Assembly (NCBI RefSeq): GCF_000635915.2 | Contig: NZ_CP015614.1 | Span: forward strand, 1,533,501-1,597,500 | Source: Brevundimonas naejangsanensis | Lineage (GTDB): Bacteria > Pseudomonadota > Alphaproteobacteria > Caulobacterales > Caulobacteraceae | Direction: 5' to 3' | Length of the DNA: 64,000 nt | Shown here: positions 34,754-44,023 of the stretch, piece by piece | How positions within the stretch are numbered: position 1 is the first letter of the stretch | Layout of the letters: each line of letters starts with the position of its first letter | Translations under genes and position numbers: made by a program | Notes under the pieces: generated by a model | Told to the model about the DNA's origin: nothing | Databases searched by the model: none | What the model saw: only the letters and a program-made list of their open reading frames with translations

Positions 34754-36246
34754 CAGGCCACGACCTCTTCGGCGGCGGTCTCCTGACGCGCCACGCGCAG
34801 GGCCTCCTCGACCGAGGTGACGCCTTCCAGCACCAGCGCCCGCGCCCGGTCAGCCAGCGTCCCGCCGCGCGCGAAGGCGGCGTCGAACACGGCGTCCTCG
34901 TCGGCGCCCGAGGCGATCAGGCGGCGCACCTTCTCGTCCACCGTCAGCGTCTCATAAAGGCCGATGCGGCCGACATAGCCGGTCGAGCCGCAGTCGGCGC
35001 AGCCGTGCGGCCGCCAGACGCGCGCGCCTTCCTCAGCCCCGATCAGCCGCGCCATCGCCCTGTCCGCCGTCTCCTCGATCCGGCAATGCGGGCACAGGCG
35101 GCGCACCAGCCGCTGGGCCACCACCAGCCGCAGGGTCGAGGCCAGCAGGAAGGGCTCGACCCCCATGTCGCGCAGGCGCGTCACCGCCCCGGCCGCGTCA
35201 TTGGTGTGGACCGTCGACAGCACCAGGTGGCCGGTCAGGGACGCCTGAACGGCGATGGCCGCCGTCTCCGTGTCGCGGATCTCGCCGACCATGACCACGT
35301 CCGGATCCTGACGCAGGATGGCGCGCAGCCCGGCGGCGAAGGTCATGCCGACCTTGGGGTTCACCTGGGTCTGGCCTACGCCCTCCATGGCGTATTCGAC
35401 CGGATCTTCGACCGTCAGGATGTTGCGCGAGCCGTCGTTCAACAGCGACAGCCCGGCGTAGAGGCTGGTCGTCTTGCCCGAGCCGGTCGGCCCGGTGACG
35501 AGGATGATGCCATTCGGCTCGGCCAGCGCATGACGGAAGGCCTCCAGCGCCGCCGGGTCCATGCCCAGCCGGTCCAGCGTCAGCCCGGCCTGATCCTTGT
35601 CCAATATCCGCAGCACCACCCGCTCGCCAGCCCGCGACGGCAGGGTCGAGACGCGCACGTCCAGCGACTTGCCGCCCAGCGTCAGGGGAATGCGTCCGTC
35701 CTGGGGCTTGCGCTTCTCGGCGATGTCGAGGCGCGCCATGACCTTGATGCGCGACACCAGCAGCGGCGCCACGCGCGGGTTCAGGCTCAGCGCCTCGCGC
35801 AGCACCCCGTCCACCCGCATCCGCACCAGCAGGCGCGTCTCATAGCTTTCCAGATGCACGTCCGAGGCGCCGATGCGGGCGGCCTCGGCGATGACGCCAT
35901 TGATCAGGCGGATGACCGGCGCGTCGTCCGTGGCGTCCAGCAGGTCCGCCGCCGCCGGAATGTCGTCCACCAGACTGTCGAGGCCCACCGGCAGGGACAG
36001 GTCGTCGCCGTCGGCCGCTGTCAGTTGCTCGCCCGCATAGACTTCCGACAGCTTGCGGTCGAAGGCGGCCGCGCTGAGAGGCGTCGCCTCCAGCGGACGG
36101 CCCAGCGCGCGGCGCGCCTCGACCAGGGCCAGAGGGTCGGCGCCCTCGCGCACTCCCACCGCCATCACCTCGCCCGCCGCCAGCAGCAGGACGCCGTGGG
36201 TCTTGGCGAAGCCGTAGGGCAGACGCGGATCGACGACGGTGATCAC
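34753..36246 (-). CDS. gspE: Type II secretion ATPase GspE
   Basis: The 497-residue hexameric ATPase powers pseudopilus extension. It has an N-terminal GspE domain, Walker A GPTGSGKTT (about residue 255), the Asp box (LTVEDPVEYAMEGVGQTQVN), Walker B region (ILRQDPDVVMVGEIRDTETA), His box (LSTVHTNDAAGAVTRL) and a C-terminal zinc site (LCPHCR ... CADCG). Translation starts at a GTG overlapping the gspD stop (GTGA). Confidence 0.97.
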   Translation of the reverse strand: MITVVDPRLPYGFAKTHGVLLLAAGEVMAVGVREGADPLALVEARRALGRPLEATPLSAAAFDRKLSEVYAGEQLTAADGDDLSLPVGLDSLVDDIPAAADLLDATDDAPVIRLINGVIAEAARIGASDVHLESYETRLLVRMRVDGVLREALSLNPRVAPLLVSRIKVMARLDIAEKRKPQDGRIPLTLGGKSLDVRVSTLPSRAGERVVLRILDKDQAGLTLDRLGMDPAALEAFRHALAEPNGIILVTGPTGSGKTTSLYAGLSLLNDGSRNILTVEDPVEYAMEGVGQTQVNPKVGMTFAAGLRAILRQDPDVVMVGEIRDTETAAIAVQASLTGHLVLSTVHTNDAAGAVTRLRDMGVEPFLLASTLRLVVAQRLVRRLCPHCRIEETADRAMARLIGAEEGARVWRPHGCADCGSTGYVGRIGLYETLTVDEKVRRLIASGADEDAVFDAAFARGGTLADRARALVLEGVTSVEEALRVARQETAAEEVVA

Positions 36247-38363
36247 CGGACGCCCTCCGTCACGGGCGGCAACGGCCGGGCCGCGACCGGCGCTACAGGA
36301 GCAATCACCAGCGGCTCGCCCGCCACAGGCGCCGCAGGCGGCTGGGCCTGCATATAGTCGCGCAGCAGGGCGTCGAGGCTCGGCTCTCGATCTGGGTGAA
36401 CGCGCTGCTGCTCGCCGCGCATATAGCCCCAGCGATCCGCCGCCAGCCCCTGCGCGTCCGCCGTGGTGCGCAAGATGGTCGGGCGCAGGAAGACCATCAG
36501 ATTGGTCCGTCCCCGCTCGCGGCTGGTCGAGCGGAACAGGACGCCGACGCCCGGAATGTCGCCCAGCCCCGGCACCTTGCTGGTCTCCAGCCGGTCGTTC
36601 TGATCCAGCAGGCCGCCCGCCACGGCGATGTCGCCGTCATCGACCACCAGCGTCGTCTCGAGCTCGCGCTTGTCCAGGATCAGGTCGTTGGCGCCGCTGG
36701 TCAGCAGGCCGTTGATGCTCGACACCTCCTGCCGCAGCGTCAGGGTGATGGAGCCGCCGGCGTTGATCTGGGGCCGCACCGTCAGGCGCACGCCGATGTC
36801 CTTGCGCTCGGTCGTGGTGAAGGGGTTGGAGTTGCCGTCCAGAATGGCCCGGCCGGTGGTGATCGGCACCTCCTGCCCGACCAGGAAGGTCGCCTCTTCA
36901 TTGTCCAGCGTCATGATCGACGGGGTCTGCAACAGGTTGGAGCCCGCGTCCGTCTTGGCCGCATTGATGATGAAGCCGAACAGGCCGTCGCCCCATTTGC
37001 CGCCCGCCCCGCCGACGAATCCGTTGGCGCCCAGCAGGCTGTTCAGCGCCAGATTCTGCAGCCGCTCGCGCAAGGGATCGTCCTTGTCGAGCTGGCCCGC
37101 CGCCGCCCCGCCCGCAATGGGGACCAGCGGCGCCGCGCGGTCGGAATAGTTGGTCAGGCCGACGCCCTGCTCGCCCGTCAACAGCCACTGCACGCCCAGA
37201 TCGCGCACGGCCTTGTCGCTCAGCTCCACGACGATGGCCTCGATCAGCACCTGCTGGCGACGCACGTCCAGTTGGCGGATCACCTCCGTCAGGGTGCGTT
37301 GCAGGTCCGCCGGGCCGGAGATGACCAGGGCGTTGGCGCCGGGGAAGCGGGCGATGACAGCGCGCTGGCCGGTGGCGGTCACGGTGGTCGAGCCGATCGG
37401 CCCGCTGTCAGCCTCGCCCGTCGTCGTCAGCCCGCCCTGCCCCATGCCGCTGGTCGTCTGGCTCGCCCCGGCGCGCGCGGTGCGAAGGCGCGGAGACGAG
37501 GTCGCCGCCGCATCCGCCGGCTGACCGACGATCTGTTGCAGGACCGGCAGGAGCTGCTCGGCGTCGGCGTGCTCCAGGAAGACGACGTTGACGTCCTGAC
37601 TGGCCCGCGCGCGGCCGTCCAGATCCGCGATCAGGCCGCGCACCCGCGCCAGCGCCTGGCCGTCCCCGCGCAGGACCAGGGCGTTGGAGCTTTCGACCGG
37701 GGTGATCGTCACCAGCCCCGGCCCGCCGGGGCCGCCTGTCACCTGTTGCAGCGCGCCCGCGATCTCGCGCGCCGAGGCGTTCTCCAGCGCCACCACCTCA
37801 TAGGCGGAACGGTCCACGTCGATGCGGCCGACCAGCGCCCGGATGCGCGCCAGATTGTCGGCGAAATCGGCCACCACCACGCTGTTGGCGCCGGGGTTGG
37901 CCAGCACCTGCCCCTGCGCCCCGACCAGCGGCCGGATCGTCTCGGCGGCCGAGGCGGCGTCGATGTGGCGAAGGGTGAAGACCTCTGTCGAGAACCGCTC
38001 GGCGCCGACCGTGGCCGGACCCTGCGCCGCCCCCTGCGCCGGGCTGATGCGATAGGCGCCCGACGACGTCGGCGTCACCACCAGGCCGTTGGCCCGCAGC
38101 GTCGACAGGAAGACCTCGAACAGCTGGGCGCGGGTCAACGGGCGCGGGCTGGACACCGTCACCGTGCCCGTCACCGCCGGATCGACGATGAAGGTGCGCC
38201 CCGTCGTGCGCGCCACATCCTGCACGAAGGCGCGGATGTCGGCGTTCTGGACGTTCAGCGTCTGACGCGTCTCCTGCGCCATCACCGGCGCGGCGGCCAG
38301 CGGCTGGACCGCCAGGACGGCGGCCAGAACGCCGGTAAGCAGAGAGCGGTTACGGGCCTTCAT
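36243..38363 (-). CDS. gspD: Type II secretion outer-membrane secretin GspD
   Basis: The 706-residue secretin has a signal peptide (PLAAAPVMAQE), then N0 (LNVQNADIRAFVQDVARTTGRTFIVDP), N1, N2 and N3 domains. The secretin core runs from about residue 370 (RRQQVLIEAIVVELSDKAV; LLQTPSIMTLDNEEATFLVGQEVPI; VGVLFRSTSRERGRTNLMVFLRP). A Gly/Thr-rich loop sits in N3 at about residues 285-325. The Pro-rich tail after residue 660 resembles an S-domain or linker; no pilotin gene is nearby. Confidence 0.97.
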   Translation of the reverse strand: MKARNRSLLTGVLAAVLAVQPLAAAPVMAQETRQTLNVQNADIRAFVQDVARTTGRTFIVDPAVTGTVTVSSPRPLTRAQLFEVFLSTLRANGLVVTPTSSGAYRISPAQGAAQGPATVGAERFSTEVFTLRHIDAASAAETIRPLVGAQGQVLANPGANSVVVADFADNLARIRALVGRIDVDRSAYEVVALENASAREIAGALQQVTGGPGGPGLVTITPVESSNALVLRGDGQALARVRGLIADLDGRARASQDVNVVFLEHADAEQLLPVLQQIVGQPADAAATSSPRLRTARAGASQTTSGMGQGGLTTTGEADSGPIGSTTVTATGQRAVIARFPGANALVISGPADLQRTLTEVIRQLDVRRQQVLIEAIVVELSDKAVRDLGVQWLLTGEQGVGLTNYSDRAAPLVPIAGGAAAGQLDKDDPLRERLQNLALNSLLGANGFVGGAGGKWGDGLFGFIINAAKTDAGSNLLQTPSIMTLDNEEATFLVGQEVPITTGRAILDGNSNPFTTTERKDIGVRLTVRPQINAGGSITLTLRQEVSSINGLLTSGANDLILDKRELETTLVVDDGDIAVAGGLLDQNDRLETSKVPGLGDIPGVGVLFRSTSRERGRTNLMVFLRPTILRTTADAQGLAADRWGYMRGEQQRVHPDREPSLDALLRDYMQAQPPAAPVAGEPLVIAPVAPVAARPLPPVTEGVR

Positions 38364-39202
38364 GGGCGCGTCCTTACGGTGGTGGAGCGGACCTGACCGT
38401 CGCGCTCGAACTGGATCTGGGCCGAGGGGGCGTCGGCCAGTTGGCCGCGCAGGGCGACGAGCGCCTGCGGGCTGTTCAGGGCTATGCCGTTGACCGACAG
38501 GATGACGTCGCCCGAGCGCAGGCCGGCGTTGCGAAGCTCGCCCCCGTCGCCCGAGGCGGAGACGGTCAGGCCGTTGACGCCGAGGCCTTTGATGCGCGGA
38601 CGCAGGCCCGCCTGGGCGATCAGGCGCTGGGGATCGACCACCGCGCCCTCGGCGGAAGCCGTTTCGGGCGAGGGCGCAGCCGGTTGCGCCGCAGCCTCGG
38701 GCGCAGCGGGCGCCGCGCCGGAAATCATGTCAGGAAAGTCGAGACGGAACGGCGCGCCGCCGCGCGACAGCATGACGTGATCAGGGGCGACGGAGGTCAG
38801 CTTAAGCCCCGGCTCCAGTTCCTCGCCCGCGCCGACCGAAACCTGGCGGCCGTCCGCCAGGCCGATGATGGCCGAGCCGCCGCCCGCACCGTCCGCGCGC
38901 ACCCCGAACAGAGTCAGCCCGCCGCCATCCGACGGCGCCGTTTGCTCGCCTGCCCCCCCGTTGCGGAAGAAGGCGTCAAAGCGCGACAGCACGCCCAGGT
39001 CGACCTCCGGCAGAGGCCGCGCCTGCGTCGCTTGCGGCGTCGGCGCCGCGAACAGCCAGACCAGCCGCCCGCCCTGCACCAGAAGAAGAAGGATCAGCGC
39101 CGCCTCGACCACGCGCCGTAGGGGCGGACGGCGAAGGGACAGGCCGCCCTTGCCCAACGAAACGGCGCTCAATTTGCGAAGGCCAGCGAGCAAGGAAGAC
39201 AT
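38360..39202 (-). CDS. gspC: Type II secretion system protein GspC
   Basis: The 280-residue protein is the first gene of the gsp operon. From ATG 39202 it has a cytoplasmic N-terminus, a TM helix (VVEAALILLLLVQGGRLVWLF), an HR domain (LTLFGVRADGAGGGSAIIGLADGRQVSVGAGEEL) that binds GspD, and a PDZ domain (LRNAGLRSGDVILSVNGIALNSPQAL) implicated in substrate choice. The longer frame to 39337 lacks plausible leader features. It overlaps gspD by four bases. Confidence 0.92.
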   Translation of the reverse strand: MSSLLAGLRKLSAVSLGKGGLSLRRPPLRRVVEAALILLLLVQGGRLVWLFAAPTPQATQARPLPEVDLGVLSRFDAFFRNGGAGEQTAPSDGGGLTLFGVRADGAGGGSAIIGLADGRQVSVGAGEELEPGLKLTSVAPDHVMLSRGGAPFRLDFPDMISGAAPAAPEAAAQPAAPSPETASAEGAVVDPQRLIAQAGLRPRIKGLGVNGLTVSASGDGGELRNAGLRSGDVILSVNGIALNSPQALVALRGQLADAPSAQIQFERDGQVRSTTVRTRP

Positions 39203-39364
39203 CCCCAACGGCCTCTCGCGGCCGCCTCGCCTCCCTAGGCGGATGCTCCGTACCCGGCTCGCTCCGAACCATGACAGCGTCGAGAAGTTGTCACGACACA
39301 TGAAGCGGGTTCGGATGAAATGATGCGCAACCGTCACCCGCCGCTCCCACCCTAGAGAGGCAAT

Positions 39365-39399
39365 AAAAAAGCCGGGAGACCGCTGAGGGCCTCCCGGCT
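39365..39399 (-). terminator. Rho-independent terminator after the TonB receptor gene
   Basis: GCCGGGAGAcc-gctga-ggcCTCCCGGC forms a strong stem. On the minus strand it is followed by a T-run (complement of AAAAAA at 39365-39370). It separates the lipoprotein-TonB receptor unit from the downstream gsp operon, so gspC probably has its own promoter in 39203-39360. Confidence 0.85.
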
Positions 39400-39422
39400 C
39401 AAATGTCAGACGCGATCCGCGC

Positions 39423-42128
39423 CTAGAAACGCGCGGTCAGGCTGACCGAGGCGCTCTGGCCCAGGTCGTACTGGTTGATGCGGATCCGGTTGCCCTTCTC
39501 CTGATACTCCTCGAACTCCGTGCCGAGCAGGTTGCGCAGCTCCAGGGCGAAGCCCAGGTCGCGGCCCTTCACGGTGAAGTCCTTGCGATAGACGAAGTCG
39601 AGGAAGGCGCCCGGCTCCTGCAGGTAATCCGGCTCGCGCGCCGTACCGACGCCAGCGCCGCGCGCGGTGATCCGCTCCGAGACGTAGTTCAGGATGAAGG
39701 TCGCCTGCGAGCGGGCCGTGTCGTCTTCCCATCCCAGTTGCAGGTTGGCGACGTGCTCGGACTGGCCTTGCAGACGGCTGCCGTCCTGGATGAAGAAGGC
39801 CGCCTGTTCGGGACGACCGCCGCCGCCCAGGGTGATGACGGTGTCGCCCTCGCCCACCGAGACGTCAGAGTCCGACCAGGTGTAGTTGGCCTGCACCAGC
39901 CAGCGCTTGTTGGAGATGAAGGACGGCTGGTCGGCGAACTCGAAGTATTTCTTCACCTCGGCCTCGACGCCCATGACCGTCGCTTCCGGCGCGTTCAGGA
40001 AGGTCTGCTGACGCTGGTTGCCGACGTCGACGATCACCGCCTCGACCGGCTTGTCCAGCTTCTTGTAGAAGACGCCCGCCGTTACGAACTGCTGGCGGCC
40101 GAAATACCATTCCCAGCGCGCGTCCAGGTTCAGGATTTCGGTGTCGGTCAGATACGGGTTGCCGATGAAGACGCGGTCGCTTTCCGGGTCCGTATAGGCC
40201 TGGGGCGCCAGCTCGCGGAACTGCGGACGGCCGATGGTCTTGGACGCGCCGAAGCGCAGCTGCTGGTCCTCGGTGAAGTTCCACGTCGCCGTGAACGACG
40301 GCAGCCAGTACTGCTCCTCGATCTCCGTCGCCTCATAGGACGTCGTGCCGCCGAACAGGTCGCGCGGGGTCACGCTCTGCTGGCCGTCCTCGAAGCGGAC
40401 GCCGAAGGTGGTGCGCACGGTCGGCACGAACTCGGCGTCGACCATGGCGTAAACCGCGCTGACCTTCATGTCGGCGTCGTAGGCGTTGGCGCCGTTCGAG
40501 CCGGCGATCTCACGCAGCTGCAGGGTCCACGGATTGATGTTGAAGTCCGAGAACAGATAGTCGATGCGCGAGCGCCGCTGGCTGTCGGTCAGGCCGTTGA
40601 CGGCCTCGAACTGCAGGTCGTGACGCTCGGCTGAGCGGGTGTTGTCCAGCGTCGAGGCGCCGACGCTGATGGTCGCCTCGCGGCCCGCCGCCATCGGCAG
40701 GTTGTAGGCCAGGTCTACGCCGCCGGACCAGACTTCGTCGTCCAGTTCGCTGAACGAGATCTGATTGCCCTGGACGTTGTGGATGAAGCGGTCCTGAGCG
40801 TCCACGCCGTACTGGAAGCGCGTTTCATAAGGGGCGTCGCGCGACGTCGTGGCGTAGGCCGCACGCCAGTCCAGCTTCCAGGCGCCGTCCTGACCGAAAT
40901 AGTGCTCGCCCGCCAGCTGGCTGGTGAACAGCTGGCGCACGAACCACTCGGTGTAATCGTTGCGGATCACGCTGCCGCCGGCGTCGAAGTCCGGCCCGGC
41001 CGAGGTGCGAGCGCGCTTGGTCGTGGTGCGAACGTAGAGGTTGGTCCACTTCACCTCGTGATCGTCGGTCGTCAGCGACAGACCGCCCAGCAGGTTCAGG
41101 CGCACGTCGTTCTGGTTCGACTCGACGTCGAAGGTCGACACCGGCACCAGGTCGTCGCCCTGGAACTGGCCCTCTTCCTGGATCGCCTGACGGGTGCGCC
41201 AGGAGTTGTCGTAGCCGGCGACGGCGATGACGCCCAGGTCGCCGATCTCGGTCGGCGTGCGGAAGCCGCCCGCCAGTTCCAGGCTGCCGTCGACCGGCGT
41301 CTGCTGGCGCTGCATCAGGCGCAGCGGCGCATTGACCAGCGAGCGGCCCATGGCCTGCACTTCAGAGGCGGAGAAGTTGGCCAGGTTGATCTGCTTGCCC
41401 GTGCGGAAAGCCATGTCGATGGCGCCGGGGACCTTGCGGGTGTCATCGTCGAAGCCGGTCCAGTCGGAATCCGAGCCGTAGTAGACGAGGTTGTCGCGCG
41501 CGGTGGTCTCAGTGTTGCCGCCGACGCCGACCTTGAAGGTCAGGAAGGGCTCGGCCGGGGCGTCCACGGTGCGCAGGTCGATGACCCCGCCGCCGAACTC
41601 GCCGGGATAGTTGGGGGAATAGGACTTCTGAACCGTCACGCCCGCCAGGATGCTGGAGGGGAACAGGTCCAGCGGCACAACGCGCTGCAGCGGCTCGGGG
41701 CTGGGCAGCGGCGAACCGTTCAGCAGGGCCGAGGAATAGCGCTCTCCGAGGCCGCGCACATAGACGAAGCGGCCATCGACGATCGACAGGCCGGTCACGC
41801 GGGTCAGGGCGGCCGCGGCGGTGGAATCGCCGGTGCGTTGCAGGTCCTCGGAGGTCAGGAAAGCAGCCACTTCGGCGCTCTGGCGATTCTCCTGCGGGAT
41901 GTTGCGGCCCAGGACGACGATGTCGCCCAACTGGGTGGCCGGGGTTTGCGACACCTGATCCGGGCTCTCCGGATCGGCGGGCAGTTCGGCGCTCAACGCC
42001 ACGGCGGCGGCGGGGGCGGCCGTCTGTGCGACAGCCTGGGCGAGCGCGAGGCTGGGCGCGCCGAATACGGCGACGAGGGCGCTGCTGGCCAGCAGCACCC
42101 CGTTACGGGTCAGGGTCTTGTTCTTCAT
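39423..42128 (-). CDS. TonB-dependent outer-membrane receptor
   Basis: The 901-residue receptor starts at ATG 42128 with signal peptide MKNKTLTRNGVLLASSALVAV. The plug domain contains QLGDIVVLGRNIPQENRQSAEVAAF, AALTRVTGLSIVDGRFVYVRGLGERYSSALLNGSPLP and VQKSYSPNYPGEFGGGVIDL, the pattern of the large Caulobacter-type receptors. The barrel ends with VSLTARF. It follows a lipoprotein gene by 89 bases on the same strand and precedes the gsp operon. The ligand is unknown; it is a candidate partner of the lipoprotein. Confidence 0.92.
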   Translation of the reverse strand: MKNKTLTRNGVLLASSALVAVFGAPSLALAQAVAQTAAPAAAVALSAELPADPESPDQVSQTPATQLGDIVVLGRNIPQENRQSAEVAAFLTSEDLQRTGDSTAAAALTRVTGLSIVDGRFVYVRGLGERYSSALLNGSPLPSPEPLQRVVPLDLFPSSILAGVTVQKSYSPNYPGEFGGGVIDLRTVDAPAEPFLTFKVGVGGNTETTARDNLVYYGSDSDWTGFDDDTRKVPGAIDMAFRTGKQINLANFSASEVQAMGRSLVNAPLRLMQRQQTPVDGSLELAGGFRTPTEIGDLGVIAVAGYDNSWRTRQAIQEEGQFQGDDLVPVSTFDVESNQNDVRLNLLGGLSLTTDDHEVKWTNLYVRTTTKRARTSAGPDFDAGGSVIRNDYTEWFVRQLFTSQLAGEHYFGQDGAWKLDWRAAYATTSRDAPYETRFQYGVDAQDRFIHNVQGNQISFSELDDEVWSGGVDLAYNLPMAAGREATISVGASTLDNTRSAERHDLQFEAVNGLTDSQRRSRIDYLFSDFNINPWTLQLREIAGSNGANAYDADMKVSAVYAMVDAEFVPTVRTTFGVRFEDGQQSVTPRDLFGGTTSYEATEIEEQYWLPSFTATWNFTEDQQLRFGASKTIGRPQFRELAPQAYTDPESDRVFIGNPYLTDTEILNLDARWEWYFGRQQFVTAGVFYKKLDKPVEAVIVDVGNQRQQTFLNAPEATVMGVEAEVKKYFEFADQPSFISNKRWLVQANYTWSDSDVSVGEGDTVITLGGGGRPEQAAFFIQDGSRLQGQSEHVANLQLGWEDDTARSQATFILNYVSERITARGAGVGTAREPDYLQEPGAFLDFVYRKDFTVKGRDLGFALELRNLLGTEFEEYQEKGNRIRINQYDLGQSASVSLTARF

Positions 42129-42217
42129 GTTCGGCTGCCTTGCGAAGGTCGAGATAGGCTGGACGCTCAATGGGTCGGCGGCGGCCCTTTCGGACCGCCG
42201 CCTCGCCAGAGGGTTCA

Positions 42218-43726
42218 TCAGCACTTCAGATTGGCCGTCAGGCCGCAGGTCCAGCCCTGCCACCAGGTGTCCGAGGCGTTCTTCACGGCGCCGATGTAGT
42301 CGGTGTCGGTGAAGGCGGCGTGGACGCTCGAGGCCTTGACCGGGGTCACGGCGGTCTCGTTGGGGCCGTTGATGAAGGTCAGGGTCTGGTTGGTGATGGT
42401 GACGCCCGAGGTCGGGGCGGCCAGGGTCGAGGTTCCCTTTACCGTGTTGTTCGAACCGGCCGTGAAGACCGGCCCCGAACGGGCGGCGCCGCTGGCGCGG
42501 TAGGAGACGCCGCAGGACATGAAGACCGAGTTGAACACCGGGTTCACGCTGGCGGTGTCGGCGTCGGCGATGTCCAGGCAGCCGGCCAGCGAGCCGGCGG
42601 CGCTGGTGAAGACCGAGTTGACAACGGTCGCCTTCGTGCCCGTGTCGAAGTGGGCCACCGTGTGGGCGTCAGTCGGCGAGTTGCGGCCCACCAGCGTCCA
42701 GTTGGCGATCTTCGGCTGCGAGTTGTAGCGCTGGGCCAGCGGCGTCGAGGCCGGGGCGGCCGAGAACTCGAACCCGGCCGAGCGGCTGGTCGCGTTCGGG
42801 GCGCGCTGGGTCACGATGCCGAACTGGGCGCCGCCGCGCCAGCCGGTGTCGGTGTCGAAGGCGTCGTCGTCGGCGCCGTTGATGACGATGTGCTTCAGGT
42901 TGACGTTGCCGCCAAAGATTTCGATGCCGTCATCCGACGAGTTGAAGGACTGGACGTATTCGATGGTGGTGCCCGCGCCGACGCCGGCCAGGGTCAGGGC
43001 TTGCAGTTCGTTGCCGGTCGAGATTTCAAAGCCCGAATAGCGGATCTGGACGTAACGCAGACGGCCCGAGTTGTCGTTGGCGTTGCCGCCGCCGTAGAAG
43101 GCGTTGGTGCCCTCGACCTGGCCGGTGCAGGTGACCGGGGCGGTAAGCTGGCAGTTGGCCTGGGGCGCGCGGCCGGCGATGACGATGCCGCCCCACTGAC
43201 CTTGCGAGGTCTCGGTCGTCGTGCCTTCCACGTTCTGACGGCTGGTGAAGATGATCGGCTGGGAAGCCGTGCCTTCGGCGTAGATCTGCGAGCCGCGGTT
43301 CACCAGCAGATAGTCGCCGCCGCCCGATGCGAAGATGGTCACGCCCGGCTCTACCGTCAGGATGCCTTGCGTGCCGGCATTGGCGGAGGCGTCGACGCCT
43401 CCGTCGGTGCCCACGGCCGTGCGGCCCGAGATCGAGTAGATGGTGCCGGCGCGCAGCGGCACGGTCAGCGAGCCGTTGATCTGCTGGGGCAGCTGGCAGT
43501 TGCGAAGGGTGCCGTTGGCGATGGTGCCCACGTTGGCGAAGCCGGTCGGGCAATCCGCCGCCGCCTGGCCCGTGCCCGGCGTGCCCGGACCGCCGGGGTT
43601 GCCGCCGCCGCCATTGCCGAAATCGCCTTCGCCGGGCGAGGCCACCTCGGCGGAGCCGCCGCAGGCCGCCAGGGCCAGGGTGCTGGCCGCCGCCACGAGC
43701 AGGGTCTTGAAGCTGCTGTTCATCAT
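42218..43726 (-). CDS. Extracytoplasmic lipoprotein, probable parallel beta-helix
   Basis: The 502-residue product begins MMNSSFKTLLVAAASTLALAACGGS, a lipoprotein signal with lipobox cysteine, then a Gly/Pro-rich linker (GNGGGGNPGGPGTPG). The mature part has repeated beta-helix-like strands (GILTVEPGVTIFASGGGDYLLVNRGSQIYAEG; GRLRYVQIRYSGFEIS; NSSDDGIEIFGGNVNLKHIVINGADDDAFD) and paired cysteines. Such proteins occur beside TonB receptors in Caulobacterales and sphingomonads. With the adjacent receptor and gsp operon, it is a plausible type II-secreted surface lipoprotein (inference). Confidence 0.82.
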   Translation of the reverse strand: MMNSSFKTLLVAAASTLALAACGGSAEVASPGEGDFGNGGGGNPGGPGTPGTGQAAADCPTGFANVGTIANGTLRNCQLPQQINGSLTVPLRAGTIYSISGRTAVGTDGGVDASANAGTQGILTVEPGVTIFASGGGDYLLVNRGSQIYAEGTASQPIIFTSRQNVEGTTTETSQGQWGGIVIAGRAPQANCQLTAPVTCTGQVEGTNAFYGGGNANDNSGRLRYVQIRYSGFEISTGNELQALTLAGVGAGTTIEYVQSFNSSDDGIEIFGGNVNLKHIVINGADDDAFDTDTGWRGGAQFGIVTQRAPNATSRSAGFEFSAAPASTPLAQRYNSQPKIANWTLVGRNSPTDAHTVAHFDTGTKATVVNSVFTSAAGSLAGCLDIADADTASVNPVFNSVFMSCGVSYRASGAARSGPVFTAGSNNTVKGTSTLAAPTSGVTITNQTLTFINGPNETAVTPVKASSVHAAFTDTDYIGAVKNASDTWWQGWTCGLTANLKC

Positions 43727-43902
43727 CGTTCCACCGGTTGGGTCAAATAGCTGCGGCGGGAGACGGTCTTTGCCGACGATGACGTCGACGCCCCTCCTGC
43801 CTGGCGGCGAGGGATAGCGAAAAGCGGGGCGGAAGCTTGCGCGAGGCGGTGACGGATCAGCCTCGGTTTCGTGCCGTTTCAACTGAGAAACCGTGACGAA
43901 AA

Positions 43903-43916
43903 TTCCGATATCGGAA
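43903..43916. promoter_or_regulatory. Perfect 14-bp palindrome in divergent promoter region
   Basis: TTCCGATATCGGAA is a perfect inverted repeat located 177 bases before the lipoprotein start and 108 bases before the transporter start. It is a candidate regulator site for one or both genes; the regulator is not recognised. Confidence 0.35.
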
Positions 43917-44023
43917 CAGAAACCAGAGCCGCCTGTCGGCCGATAGGCCCACGGCCCTTGTATTGCCCGGCCATCCGCCGCAAACCGGCGAGCTTTATGA
44001 CCTCCCCCAGACAGGAGCCACCG

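Noticed and set aside
39203..39330. TGTC repeats at 22-base spacing upstream of gspC, resembling a Pho box
   Set aside because: The middle 11-base unit lacks the TGTC core and the match to CTGTCAT is weak, so phosphate control cannot be claimed from sequence.
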